A DNA stretch of 64,000 nt from assembly GCA_035356615.1 (NCBI GenBank), contig DAOQSN010000007.1, forward strand, positions 62,001 through 126,000, written 5' to 3'. The position numbers were made by a program, and so were the translations under genes. This stretch comes from JAKQDH01 sp029558835 (lineage in GTDB: Bacteria; Planctomycetota; Phycisphaerae; UBA1845). Below are positions 16,553 through 24,476 of this stretch, piece after piece; the stretch's first letter is position 1; the number at the start of each line of letters is the position of its first letter. The notes beneath the pieces were generated by a model. It saw nothing but the letters and a program-made list of their open reading frames with translations, searched no databases and had not been told where the DNA came from.

Positions 16553-16840
16553 ATGTCGAGCACCACGCCAGATGGCAACCAGCACCTTCGCTCGCTGGGG
16601 GCGGTGGCCGAGGCGGCCGCCCCGGTCGGCGATCCAAAGTGGGCGGGCTTCTATGAGGCCGGGACGGCCCTGACCCAGATCGCGGTCCGCACGCGGGAAC
16701 CCGAACAACCGCTGGAGTTGCTGGAACGCCTCGGGCCGTCGCCGTTTGAACGCGGCGGCTTCCCCCTGGTCGGATTCCTGGCGACGACCTACGACCGCGT
16801 GAGCCGATATGCGCTGGAGCGGCTGCGCAAGTCACAGTGA
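16553..16840 (+). CDS. Small hypothetical protein coupled to the SNF2 helicase
   Basis: The 95-residue frame starts at ATG 16553, two bases after the helicase stop, so translation is probably coupled. It is soluble, without a signal or helix span. The conserved-looking part is LELLERLGPSPFERGGFPL near residue 60. In many bacteria an SNF2 gene of this type pairs with a SWIM zinc-finger protein whose C-terminus has a similar LGPxPF segment. This ORF could be a reduced form lacking the SWIM motif, since no CxC...CxH pattern is present. That comparison is from memory and uncertain. Confidence 0.6.
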   Translation: MSSTTPDGNQHLRSLGAVAEAAAPVGDPKWAGFYEAGTALTQIAVRTREPEQPLELLERLGPSPFERGGFPLVGFLATTYDRVSRYALERLRKSQ

Positions 16841-16847
16841 GACGCGC

Positions 16848-18437
16848 ATGTGTGATGAAGCTGATCCAGGCGGCGGCATCGTGGACGAGTGCCAGGCGGA
16901 GGATGCCGGCGGGCAGCGCATTCCCTTCGTTCGATGGCTGGGATTGCTGGGGGCGCCCCTGCTCGCCGTTGTGGTGTACCTGCTGATTCCGGCGGCGCGA
17001 TTCGAAGCCGACGGCAAGATCGCGGCCGGGTTGACCCAGCCCGGGCGGGCGGTGGCGGCCGTCGGCATCCTGATGGCCGTCCTCTGGGTAACCGAGGCGT
17101 TGCCCATCCCCGTTACCGCGTTGATTCCCATGGTGCTGTTTCCGTTGGCGACCTTCGGAGTCGTCGATGTGAAGGCGGCCGCCGCCCCGTATGCCAACGA
17201 CTTGATCTTCCTGTTCATGGGCGGCTTTCTGCTGGCCCAGGCGATGCAGCGCTGGGGCTTGCACCGGCGCATCGCGCTGCACACGATCCTGCTGGTGGGC
17301 ACCCGCCCCGCGGGAGTCGTGGCCGGTTTCATGCTGGCCAGCGGCTTCCTGAGCATGTGGGTCTCGAACACAGCCACCGTCGTGATGATGCTGCCGATCG
17401 CCCTGAGCGTGATCGAACTGGTACGGCAGGAGTTGGCACGACGGAACGACCCCCAGCTTCCGCCGCGGGGGGCACCGTTTCACTTTGCGATCTGTCTGCT
17501 GCTGGGGACCGCGTACGCGGCCTCCATCGGCGGCATCGCGACGCTCATCGGCACTCCGCCCAACGCCATGCTGGCAGCCTACGTGGGCAAGACGTTCAAC
17601 ATCCAGATATCCTTCGTCCGCTGGATGATGATCGGCGTGCCCCTGGCGGCCGTGCTGCTGCCGCTGACGTGGTTGCTGCTGACCCGCATCGTCTACCCCA
17701 TTCGTCTGCGGCAGATTCCCGGCGGGCGTGAACTGATCGCGCGGGAGTTGCAGCGGCAGGGGCCCATGACGCGGGCGGAAGCGGCCGTGCTCGTGGTGTT
17801 CGTCCTGACGGCGGTCGGCTGGATCACCCGCCCGTGGCTGGCGGCCATCCGCGTTGGAGACAGCTTTCAGCCGCTGGCAGGCTTGAGCGACAGCGGCATT
17901 GCGGTCGCGGCGGCCGTGGTGCTCTTCGCCTGTCCCATCTACCCAGGCAAAGGTGAGTTCCTGCTCACCTGGCGGCAGGCGCGGACGCTGCCGTGGGGTG
18001 TGTTGCTGCTGTTCGGGGGCGGCCTCAGCCTGGCGGAGGCCGTCAAACTCACCGGCGTGGCGGAGTTCATCGGTCACGGCGTCAGCGGTCTGCACGGTTG
18101 GTCGGTGGCCCTGCTGGTGTTACTTGTCATTACCCTGATTGTGTTCCTCACGGAACTGACCAGCAACACCGCGACGACGGCCACGCTGCTTCCCATCCTG
18201 GGTCCGGCGGCGGTCGGGCTGGGACTCAGTCCTCTGCTCTTCGTCGTGCCGATGACCATCGGGGCGAGTTGCGCGTTTATGATGCCGGTGGGGACACCAC
18301 CCAATGCCATCGTGTTCAGCTCCGGGGAACTGAAGATCTGGCAAATGTGCAAAGCCGGCTTCTGGCTGAACCTGATCAGCATCGCGGTCATCTTCGCGCT
18401 CACGTACCTGTTCGCAGGCCCCCTGCTTGGACAGTGA
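16848..18437 (+). CDS. DASS/SLC13-family sodium:anion symporter
   Basis: The 529-residue polytopic membrane protein starts at ATG 16848, seven bases after the preceding gene. After a 30-residue hydrophilic start there are about 11 hydrophobic segments. Both DASS hallmark pairs are present: SNTATVVMMLPIA in the first half with IGTPPNAML, and SNTATTATLLPIL in the second half with GTPPNAIVFSS. These form the two clamshell anion and sodium sites. Substrates in the family are di- and tricarboxylates, sulfate or phosphate; the sequence does not decide. A citrate-handling cluster at 42-51 kb makes a carboxylate plausible, but the two loci are far apart. Confidence 0.9.
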   Translation: MCDEADPGGGIVDECQAEDAGGQRIPFVRWLGLLGAPLLAVVVYLLIPAARFEADGKIAAGLTQPGRAVAAVGILMAVLWVTEALPIPVTALIPMVLFPLATFGVVDVKAAAAPYANDLIFLFMGGFLLAQAMQRWGLHRRIALHTILLVGTRPAGVVAGFMLASGFLSMWVSNTATVVMMLPIALSVIELVRQELARRNDPQLPPRGAPFHFAICLLLGTAYAASIGGIATLIGTPPNAMLAAYVGKTFNIQISFVRWMMIGVPLAAVLLPLTWLLLTRIVYPIRLRQIPGGRELIARELQRQGPMTRAEAAVLVVFVLTAVGWITRPWLAAIRVGDSFQPLAGLSDSGIAVAAAVVLFACPIYPGKGEFLLTWRQARTLPWGVLLLFGGGLSLAEAVKLTGVAEFIGHGVSGLHGWSVALLVLLVITLIVFLTELTSNTATTATLLPILGPAAVGLGLSPLLFVVPMTIGASCAFMMPVGTPPNAIVFSSGELKIWQMCKAGFWLNLISIAVIFALTYLFAGPLLGQ

Positions 18438-18662
18438 CGGAGATCACAGCACCAGGGGCGAACCATCCGCTCACGAAAGGGGAAGGGGTCAGGCAGTCAC
18501 CATGATGCTTCGCGGCCTTCTGTGTCGATTGACCGGCACAACCGAACGGTGAGCATGCTCCCCTGCGTAGCGCCGAAAGTTCCAGGCGCCCCGGAGAACG
18601 GCCGCTGTTCACCGGGATCGCAATCTCATGGAAGCCGCTTCTCCACCGCCGCGTTCCCTCCG

Positions 18663-19466
18663 CTAACCGCCACGCGACAGCGCGCGCCGGATGAGGTCCC
18701 GCGCCGCCTCGAGATCCGCGCGCGGCGTCTCGGAGTCCAAACGACGCAGGATGTGCGGACCGCCGTACCCGGCGTCGGCCAGGGCCTGCCAGAATCCGAC
18801 CAGGTCCACTTCACCCTCCCCGAGCCGCGTCTCATGTCCGGCCCGACCGGCGCTACCCACCGTCCCATCCCGGGCATGCGCCAGCACGATCGCGTTCGGT
18901 AAGCGCTCGATCACGCTCAACGGATTGTGACCCAGCATCACCATGGCGGCGGGGTCCACACCCAGCGCCAGCGCCGGGCAATCAAGCTGGTCAAACAGAC
19001 GCACCAGCGGCTGCGCGGTGTCATGCGCCGGCCGCAGCGCGTAGCAGACCCCGCACGTGTCGGCCTGGTCACCGATGCGACGCAGAGCCTCGAGCGCCAA
19101 AGGTGCCGGCTCGCCCGTCTCCGGGTGGGTCAGCGCCCCGGCCGACGCGGTCACCACCCGCACCCCCATGTCCGCCGCCAACGTCAGAATCCGGCACGTC
19201 CGTTCCACGCGCTCCTCCACCGTGGACGGGTCGGTAAGCCGGGTGTGCGGCACCTCCGCGGAAAGGGCCGCCAGCTTCAGCCCCAAAGTGCCCACCAGGT
19301 GTTGCAGGTGCCGACGCCCACTCGTGGAGAGCCCCTCCGGGGTCACCTCTCCCGCGGCTGCACCCAGCTCCACGACGTCGCCCCCCAGCTCCCGGGCAGC
19401 GCGCAGGCCTTCCTTGGTCGGCAGGCGTAGATCATCCAGGTCGATGCCGAGCGAAACGTGACTCAT
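18663..19466 (-). CDS. Sugar phosphate isomerase/epimerase-like TIM-barrel protein
   Basis: The 267-residue protein belongs to the xylose isomerase-like/AP endonuclease 2 superfamily. Start at ATG 19466 (MSHVSLGIDL) or 19475; neither has a clear ribosome site. The TIM-barrel pattern is visible: GGDVVELG, LAALSAEV, ADMGVRVVTASAGAL near residue 105, a CPALALGVDPAAM strand and VLAHARDG. Family enzymes use Glu, Asp and His metal ligands; here the usual histidine in the A-L-R-P-A-H segment and the Asp at GVDP remain. Substrate unknown. It ends the long minus-strand run that begins with apgM and murE, 181 bases after the last membrane gene. Confidence 0.75.
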   Translation of the reverse strand: MSHVSLGIDLDDLRLPTKEGLRAARELGGDVVELGAAAGEVTPEGLSTSGRRHLQHLVGTLGLKLAALSAEVPHTRLTDPSTVEERVERTCRILTLAADMGVRVVTASAGALTHPETGEPAPLALEALRRIGDQADTCGVCYALRPAHDTAQPLVRLFDQLDCPALALGVDPAAMVMLGHNPLSVIERLPNAIVLAHARDGTVGSAGRAGHETRLGEGEVDLVGFWQALADAGYGGPHILRRLDSETPRADLEAARDLIRRALSRGG

Positions 19467-19647
19467 GACTGACATGATACATGGGTCGAGGCGCAGTGCC
19501 TAGCGCGCCGCTTGGCGTTTAGGAACTGACGGGGAGATGCCGCCCGGCGTCGGCCGCCGGGGAACGAAGCTACAACAACCACGCAGGCGCGACGCCACGA
19601 CGGACGGGGGCACCAGGCTGCATCGTTGGCGCCAGGGGCAGGCACGT

Positions 19648-20289
19648 TCACGATCGGTGGGCGTTGCGCTGCTCCACCAGCGCCTCCGTGGCCGAGCGCC
19701 GCACGTCCGACATCTGGTAGAAGCAGCTGACCACCGTCGGCACCAGCACCACGAAGGCCACCAGCAGCGTGCTCTGCCGGGCAAACCCGGCAAACGAGCG
19801 GTACACCGACGGCGCGGACATGCTCAGCACCGCCAGCGCCGACACCAGCAGCATGGAGCCCTCCAACGCCGTCAGCACGATGGTCACCTGCCGCAGGTTC
19901 AGATGGGCCAACCCCAAGCCCAGGAACGCTCCCAACCCACCCGCGACCCACATCGCGGCCGTCGGCAGATGGAAGCCGCCGACGAACTGCGCCAGCATGA
20001 GCCCGCCCGCGCCGGCCCCCAGGAGCGCGATCCCATGCAGGCCCAGCACGTACCCGACCACGCCGCCGACCAATGCCGCCCCCAACGCGCACAGCCACAC
20101 CGAGCCCGACGACCCCAGCAGCGCGTGCGCCACGCCGATCCCGATTAACGCGTACGTGAATGCCGCCGACACGCGCCACAGCCGCCACCCGAACAGCATC
20201 AGCACGGCCGAGCCGACCAGCAGCGGCAGGACCGCCATCGGTCCGATGTGCTCCAGAAACGCCACCCACTTGCAGGCAAGCTGATCCAC
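19648..20289 (-). CDS. Polytopic membrane protein, paralogue of the gene at 20558
   Basis: The 213-residue protein probably starts at GTG 20289, behind GGGGAGGG. The leader GGAGG-x-CTGCAC before this GTG matches GGAGGTCTGCAC before the ATG of the neighbouring gene, which supports the start. Six to seven hydrophobic segments are seen, several glycine-rich (GIALLGAGAGGLMLAQFVGG), similar to small-residue-rich TMEM198/DUF4203-like proteins. The ends are short and hydrophilic. No catalytic motif is visible. It lies in the same direction as the cell-wall genes, behind the FtsQ-like gene. A role in the envelope is only suggested by position. Confidence 0.65.
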   Translation of the reverse strand: MDQLACKWVAFLEHIGPMAVLPLLVGSAVLMLFGWRLWRVSAAFTYALIGIGVAHALLGSSGSVWLCALGAALVGGVVGYVLGLHGIALLGAGAGGLMLAQFVGGFHLPTAAMWVAGGLGAFLGLGLAHLNLRQVTIVLTALEGSMLLVSALAVLSMSAPSVYRSFAGFARQSTLLVAFVVLVPTVVSCFYQMSDVRRSATEALVEQRNAHRS

Positions 20290-20557
20290 GTGCAGGCCCT
20301 CCCCATGCGGCGAGGTCACGCCCGCGCACGGCCCGGTCCGGTAACCGCGCGCAGTGCTTCGTCAAGCCGGTAGACCAGAGTAGTGTACGATATGCCACGC
20401 GCGGGGGTCGTTGGTTCGCTTCCGGCACGCGCATCCTCATGCTGCCCGCCGTGCCCACATCCACCGCACGCGCGACCCGGCAGAGGTCGTGGTTGCGAAG
20501 GCATGGTTGCCCACAATTGCCGTCGCGCCAGGGGATGCCACCCGCGGACCGGTGCCG

Positions 20558-21382
20558 TCATTTCGACTTGGGTTTGTCACTGTCCGCCGGAGCCGGCGAA
20601 CGCTGCCGGGTGAACACCGTCTGGAGGAACAGCGACGTCACCAGGAAAGCCCCGACCGCCAGCCCCAGCAGCGCCTGGGACCGCGCGTCGCTGAAACCAC
20701 CGGTCGGACCCCACTGACTGAACAGCATCACCGCCCCACCGGCCGCCAGAAGCGTCCCCAGCACCGACGTCGACGTAATCAGCGCGAACCGCGCCGCCAG
20801 CAACCCCACCAGCATCCCGACCAGCATCGCCAGCGCCCCCAGCGCCGAGCCCAGCCGGGCGGCCGCGGCATCCTGCTCGCGCACGTAACCACCGAACTGC
20901 GTCACCCACGCTGCCGCCGGGCAGCGGGCCGACGGCTGACCCTCGCTCACCGGCGGAAAGGCCTCGCTTTCCGGCGGCAGGATGCTCTCCAGATGTGTCT
21001 CGAAGCTCGTCATGTACGGCTGGAGCCGCAGGAAACTGTAGCCCCCGACCACCAGCGTGGCCAGCACGCCCGACATCAGCAGCCCTACCCAGAAACGAAA
21101 GGCATGATAGCCGATCATCCCGATGAGCAGCGCCGCGATCGGCACGCACACATACGGCGTCAGGTCCACCGCGACCGCGAAACCCCAGCCCGCCCACGCC
21201 CCCACGGCGATAAACCACGTCGTCACCACCGGCCGGGCGAGCTTCGCGCCCAACACGCCGATCCCCAACCCCAACAGCAACAGCACGATCCCCAACGGCA
21301 CCACGCCGAGCTTCACGATCACCGGCGCATGCTCGGCCGCAACCAGCCGAACCTGCTCGACAAACTGTACCACGTCATTCAT
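20558..21382 (-). CDS. Polytopic membrane protein
   Basis: The 274-residue protein starts at ATG 21382 behind GGAGG. Hydrophobic segments lie near residues 25-46, 52-72, 77-95, 98-117 and, after a soluble loop of about 60 residues (TSFETHLESILPPESEAF), near 175-260. The loop would face one side of the membrane. The helices are rich in Gly, Ala and Leu, as in the shorter neighbour at 19648. The C-terminus ends in a basic tail (DSDKPKSK). No known domain was recognised. The gene begins 47 bases after the FtsQ-like gene and is likely co-transcribed with it. Confidence 0.7.
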   Translation of the reverse strand: MNDVVQFVEQVRLVAAEHAPVIVKLGVVPLGIVLLLLGLGIGVLGAKLARPVVTTWFIAVGAWAGWGFAVAVDLTPYVCVPIAALLIGMIGYHAFRFWVGLLMSGVLATLVVGGYSFLRLQPYMTSFETHLESILPPESEAFPPVSEGQPSARCPAAAWVTQFGGYVREQDAAAARLGSALGALAMLVGMLVGLLAARFALITSTSVLGTLLAAGGAVMLFSQWGPTGGFSDARSQALLGLAVGAFLVTSLFLQTVFTRQRSPAPADSDKPKSK

Positions 21383-21429
21383 GTGCAGACCTCCGCGGCC
21401 GCCCGCGCCCCGCCGGCGCCGAGCCCGGC

Positions 21430-22317
21430 TCAGCCGGGAACCGCAAACCGATCCGGAAACGTCGAAATGTCAATCACCGCGTGCCCGGCGTCGGCGCGCC
21501 CGCTACGGCGGTGGTTCTCCCGCAGCAGCGCCAGTTTCTGCGCCGGTGTGTTCTCCTCGACCTCCCGACCGGGAGCCGAGCCCCAGCGGATGCGCCCGCC
21601 CGCGCGGTCCGTCGCCAACTCCAGGTGCGGGCCGTGTCGGTTGCGCCGCCCGCCGTAGTTTTCGACCAGCACGGCCGTAATCTGTGCCGTAAACGGCTCG
21701 CTGGAGAGCAGGTGCCACAACGACAGGGCCGCTTGCAGATCGTCCCCCTCCCACCGCTCACCGGGCTGCGGGGCTCGAGCAGCGACTCCCTGCACCAGCG
21801 GCCAGGCGGGGTCGTATGTATACGTGCCCGGAACGCGCGTCCCAGTCGCATCCACGAGGAGGAATTCCGCGCCCTGCTGCACCATCACCACCGGCACCCG
21901 GTAGTCACACGAAACGCGTACGACACCGTCTCCACCACGGCGCACGTACCGCACCTTCGAGACCCACCCCAGCGCGCTGAGGCGCTCCGCCAGGTTCGGA
22001 CAGAGTGACTCTTCCGTCCAGAGCACCTCGAGCAACGGCAGGAGCTGCGCCCGCAGTTCACCCTCCGCGAGGCGCTGCACGGCCGGTGGCAGATCAACCA
22101 GCAGTAGTGCCGGCCGTTCCACCCGACTCGTCACCTCCTGCTGAACGTGCGCGTCCAGACGCTGCCAGCCGATGCCGCCGCCGACCAGCAACGCGCCGGT
22201 GGCCAGCGTCACCGCGCCAACACGCAGCCCCCGCAGGCCGTGCTCCCGAAAGAAAGCACGCCAGCGCCCGGGCACAGCGGGCCGCGGAGTCTTCTTTGTC
22301 CGACGAGTACGAGCCAT
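21430..22317 (-). CDS. ftsQ: FtsQ-like division protein (weak similarity)
   Basis: The 295-residue protein starts at ATG 22317. It has a basic cytoplasmic start (MARTRRTKKTPRP), a single membrane helix near residues 33-51 (VGAVTLATGALLVGGGIGW) and a periplasmic rest. The periplasmic part reads like POTRA/FtsQ beta domains: LAERLSALGWVSKVRYVRR, DYRVPVVMVQQGAEFLLVDATGTRVP and GRIRWGSAPGREVEENTPAQKLALL. The topology, the order ddl then ftsQ, and these strand patterns fit FtsQ/DivIB, which links the divisome to septal synthases. Primary similarity is low, so the name rests largely on position. ddl lies 291 bases upstream across a repeat-filled spacer. Confidence 0.7.
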   Translation of the reverse strand: MARTRRTKKTPRPAVPGRWRAFFREHGLRGLRVGAVTLATGALLVGGGIGWQRLDAHVQQEVTSRVERPALLLVDLPPAVQRLAEGELRAQLLPLLEVLWTEESLCPNLAERLSALGWVSKVRYVRRGGDGVVRVSCDYRVPVVMVQQGAEFLLVDATGTRVPGTYTYDPAWPLVQGVAARAPQPGERWEGDDLQAALSLWHLLSSEPFTAQITAVLVENYGGRRNRHGPHLELATDRAGGRIRWGSAPGREVEENTPAQKLALLRENHRRSGRADAGHAVIDISTFPDRFAVPG

Positions 22318-22346
22318 GTCACGTTACGTCCGAACTTCCGACACAA

Positions 22347-22385
22347 CCCCTCCCCCCCGGGAGAGGGGTAGGGGTGAGGGTCGAA
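22347..22385. repeat. CCCCTCTCCC hairpin repeat, copy 2
   Basis: A C-rich arm at 22347 and GGGAGAGGGG ending at 22368 are followed by TAGGGGTGAGGGTCGAA, matching the tail of copy 1 (8467-8507). It lies between ddl and ftsQ. Confidence 0.75.
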
Positions 22386-22414
22386 CCTCCCCCGTCACCC
22401 AGCCCTCTGTCCCA

Positions 22415-22557
22415 AGTACGTGTTTAGCGTGGGTGCCATGCCCTCACCCGCCGCAGGCGGGGGTGGGCATGGGGTCGGGCCTAAGAACATGCTTACCCGC
22501 GACCGCTGTCGCGGGAAAGCATGGCACCCCGGCGCCCGTCTGCGCTAAACACGTACT
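22415..22557. repeat. Nested palindrome with perfect 15-bp arms
   Basis: AGTACGTGTTTAGCG (22415-22429) and CGCTAAACACGTACT (22543-22557) are perfect inverted repeats. Just inside, GGGTGCCATG (22431-22440) pairs with CATGGCACCC (22520-22529). A third arm copy, CGCTAAACACG, begins near 22608 and contains the ddl stop codon. The inner part holds further CATGC phrases shared with the palindromes at 28.6, 46.2 and 49.9 kb. Confidence 0.85.
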
Positions 22558-22608
22558 CTCCCAAGGGCAAGAGGCGTCCCGCCTGCCTGCGCCAGGCACC
22601 TGCCTGCG

Positions 22609-23583
22609 CTAAACACGCGCCAGCGACAACTCCACGATGCGCTGACACAGTCGATCGAACTCAATCCCGACCCGGGCGGCAGCCTTCGGCAGCAGCGAAT
22701 GGCTCGTGAACCCCGGAATCGTGTTCACCTCCAGCGCAAACGGCCGACCCGTCGCCTCCTCCACCATCCAATCCACGCGTGAAAACACCGCGCAGCCGAG
22801 TGCCTGGTGCGCGCACACACTCAGCTCCTGCATGCGCCGCAGCAGCTCCTCCGGCAGATCAAAGTCAAACAGGTACTTCGTCTCATCACTGAGATACTTC
22901 GCGTGGTAATCATAGAACTCACGCGCCGGGCGAATCTCACAAACCGGCAGCGCCTGATCACCCAGGATGCCGACGGTAAACTCACGCCCGGCGATAAAAC
23001 GTTCCAGCAGCGCCTCCCCGTACTTGCTGACCAGTTCGCCGACCGTCGCACGTAGCGTCTCCGGCGTCCGGACGATGCAGGTATCCACGCTGCTGCCGGA
23101 CGCCACCGGCTTGAGCATGGCCGGCGTGGCGAAACTCGCCACGACCTGCGCCAGGTTGCCCCGGTCCGCGACGGCATACGGCGGCGTCGGCACACCCGCC
23201 CGTTCAAAGCAGCGCTTGGCCTCGACCTTGTTCATCGCCCGCGCCGAGGCCTCCGCGCCCGAGCCGCAATACGGCACGCCGCGCCGGTCCAGCTCCGCCT
23301 GCAACGTCCCATCCTCACCGAACGGGCCGTGCAGGGCGATGAACACGAAATCTCCCGCGTCCTCCAGCGCCGAAAGGTCATCCGGCGTGATGTCCCGCAG
23401 GCGCACGCGATGCCCGAGGCGAGCGAGCGCCGCATGCACTGCCCGCCCGCTTTCGAGGCTGACCTCGCGCTCGCCCCCGATGCCGCCGGCCAGCACGGTG
23501 ATGCTCAACGGACGCGCGGGCGCAGCCTCGGGTCGATTCGCCGCCGTCCGCACGCTCGTCCGGGCCTGGCCGGGTTTGCCCAT
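22609..23583 (-). CDS. ddl: D-alanine-D-alanine ligase
   Basis: The 324-residue ATP-grasp enzyme starts at ATG 23583 behind GGGGGG, 14 bases after murB. An extra 25 residues precede the conserved start ITVLAGGIGGEREVSLESG. Further markers are ALHGPFGEDGTLQAELD, YCGSGAEASARAMNK, LKPVASGSSVDTCIV, FTVGILGD and the catalytic end FALEVNTIPGFTSHSLLPKAA with the Mg-binding Glu and Asn. It makes the D-Ala-D-Ala dipeptide used by MurF, encoded 8 kb upstream in the same run. The last codons and the TAG stop (GCGCGTGTTTAG) coincide with an arm of the neighbouring palindrome. Confidence 0.95.
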   Translation of the reverse strand: MGKPGQARTSVRTAANRPEAAPARPLSITVLAGGIGGEREVSLESGRAVHAALARLGHRVRLRDITPDDLSALEDAGDFVFIALHGPFGEDGTLQAELDRRGVPYCGSGAEASARAMNKVEAKRCFERAGVPTPPYAVADRGNLAQVVASFATPAMLKPVASGSSVDTCIVRTPETLRATVGELVSKYGEALLERFIAGREFTVGILGDQALPVCEIRPAREFYDYHAKYLSDETKYLFDFDLPEELLRRMQELSVCAHQALGCAVFSRVDWMVEEATGRPFALEVNTIPGFTSHSLLPKAAARVGIEFDRLCQRIVELSLARV

Positions 23584-23597
23584 CGTCTCTCGCCCCC

Positions 23598-24476
23598 CTA
23601 CCAGATATCCACTTCCGGTTCCAGCTCAACGCCGAACCGGTCACGCACGGTATCTCGAATGGACTCCATAAGGTCCAGCACGTCCCCAGCCGTGGCGTCC
23701 TTGTCCGCCACGATGAAGTTGGCATGCCGCGTCGAAACCGCCGCCCCGCCGCGGCGCATGCCTTTCAGTCCCGCTTGGTCAATGAGCCGGCCCGCGTAAT
23801 CGCCCGGCGGGTTCTTGAACATGCAGCCCGCGCTGCGATCCGCCAGCGGCTGGGCCGCCACCTTGCGGGCCAGCGCGGCATCGAATCGCGCCCGCGACTC
23901 GCGCGGATCATCCTCAACCAGCTCCAACCAGGCTGACAACACGATCGCCTCGCCCAGGGCACTGTGCCGGTAGCCGAAGCCAAGGCGGTCCCGATCCCAC
24001 GTTTCGACGTGGCCGGCGGGCGCAAGCACGTCGGCCTCACGCACGCGGTCGCCGATCGAGCCGGCCGGACCGCCCGCGTTCATGCGCACGGCGCCGCCGA
24101 TCGTACCGGGAATCCCGGCCAGACACTCCAATCCCGCCAGCCCTTCGTAGCTCAGTGATTTCACCAGGGGCATCAGATCGACACCGCCGCCCACCCGCAC
24201 GTTGGTCCCCTCACGCCGAATCCGCCGAAACGCCGGCTGATCCAGCCGCACGACAACGCCGTCGAACCCGTCGTCACGCACCAGCACATTCGCCCCAGCG
24301 CCGAGCACCTTCACCGGCACGCCGGCCTCGCGCGCCCGGCAGACCACGGCCGCCAAGTCGTCCGCGTCCCGGGGGCGCACGAGGTATCGTCCCCGCCCGC
24401 CCAAACGGAACCACGTCATGCGACCGATGGGCGCGTCGAGCTCCGTCCTATTGGCAAACTCGTCCCACCAGCTCAT
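23598..24476 (-). CDS. murB: UDP-N-acetylmuramate dehydrogenase
   Basis: The 292-residue FAD enzyme starts at ATG 24476 (MSWWDEFANRTEL), behind GGAAGGTGG, and overlaps the murC end by 29 bases. Visible motifs are RLGGRGRYLVRPRD, LGAGANVLVRD, LAGIPGTIGGAVRMNAG, GFGYRHS and the C-terminal lid. The residue that reprotonates the substrate is normally serine in GS-x-FKNP. Here it is cysteine, SAGCMFKNP, a known natural variant. It reduces UDP-GlcNAc-enolpyruvate to UDP-MurNAc. Length and the Tyr-containing loop place it with the type II-like short forms. An upstream in-frame ATG at 24497 is less likely. Confidence 0.94.
   Translation of the reverse strand: MSWWDEFANRTELDAPIGRMTWFRLGGRGRYLVRPRDADDLAAVVCRAREAGVPVKVLGAGANVLVRDDGFDGVVVRLDQPAFRRIRREGTNVRVGGGVDLMPLVKSLSYEGLAGLECLAGIPGTIGGAVRMNAGGPAGSIGDRVREADVLAPAGHVETWDRDRLGFGYRHSALGEAIVLSAWLELVEDDPRESRARFDAALARKVAAQPLADRSAGCMFKNPPGDYAGRLIDQAGLKGMRRGGAAVSTRHANFIVADKDATAGDVLDLMESIRDTVRDRFGVELEPEVDIW

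Noticed and set aside
16524..18095. 523-codon minus-strand open frame
   Set aside because: It is the mirror of the DASS transporter gene; its composition (Gln, His, Arg rich) is typical of such shadows.
19476..20557. Rho-independent terminators in the minus-strand run
   Set aside because: Several GC hairpins exist, but none is followed by a T-run; they cannot be called with confidence.
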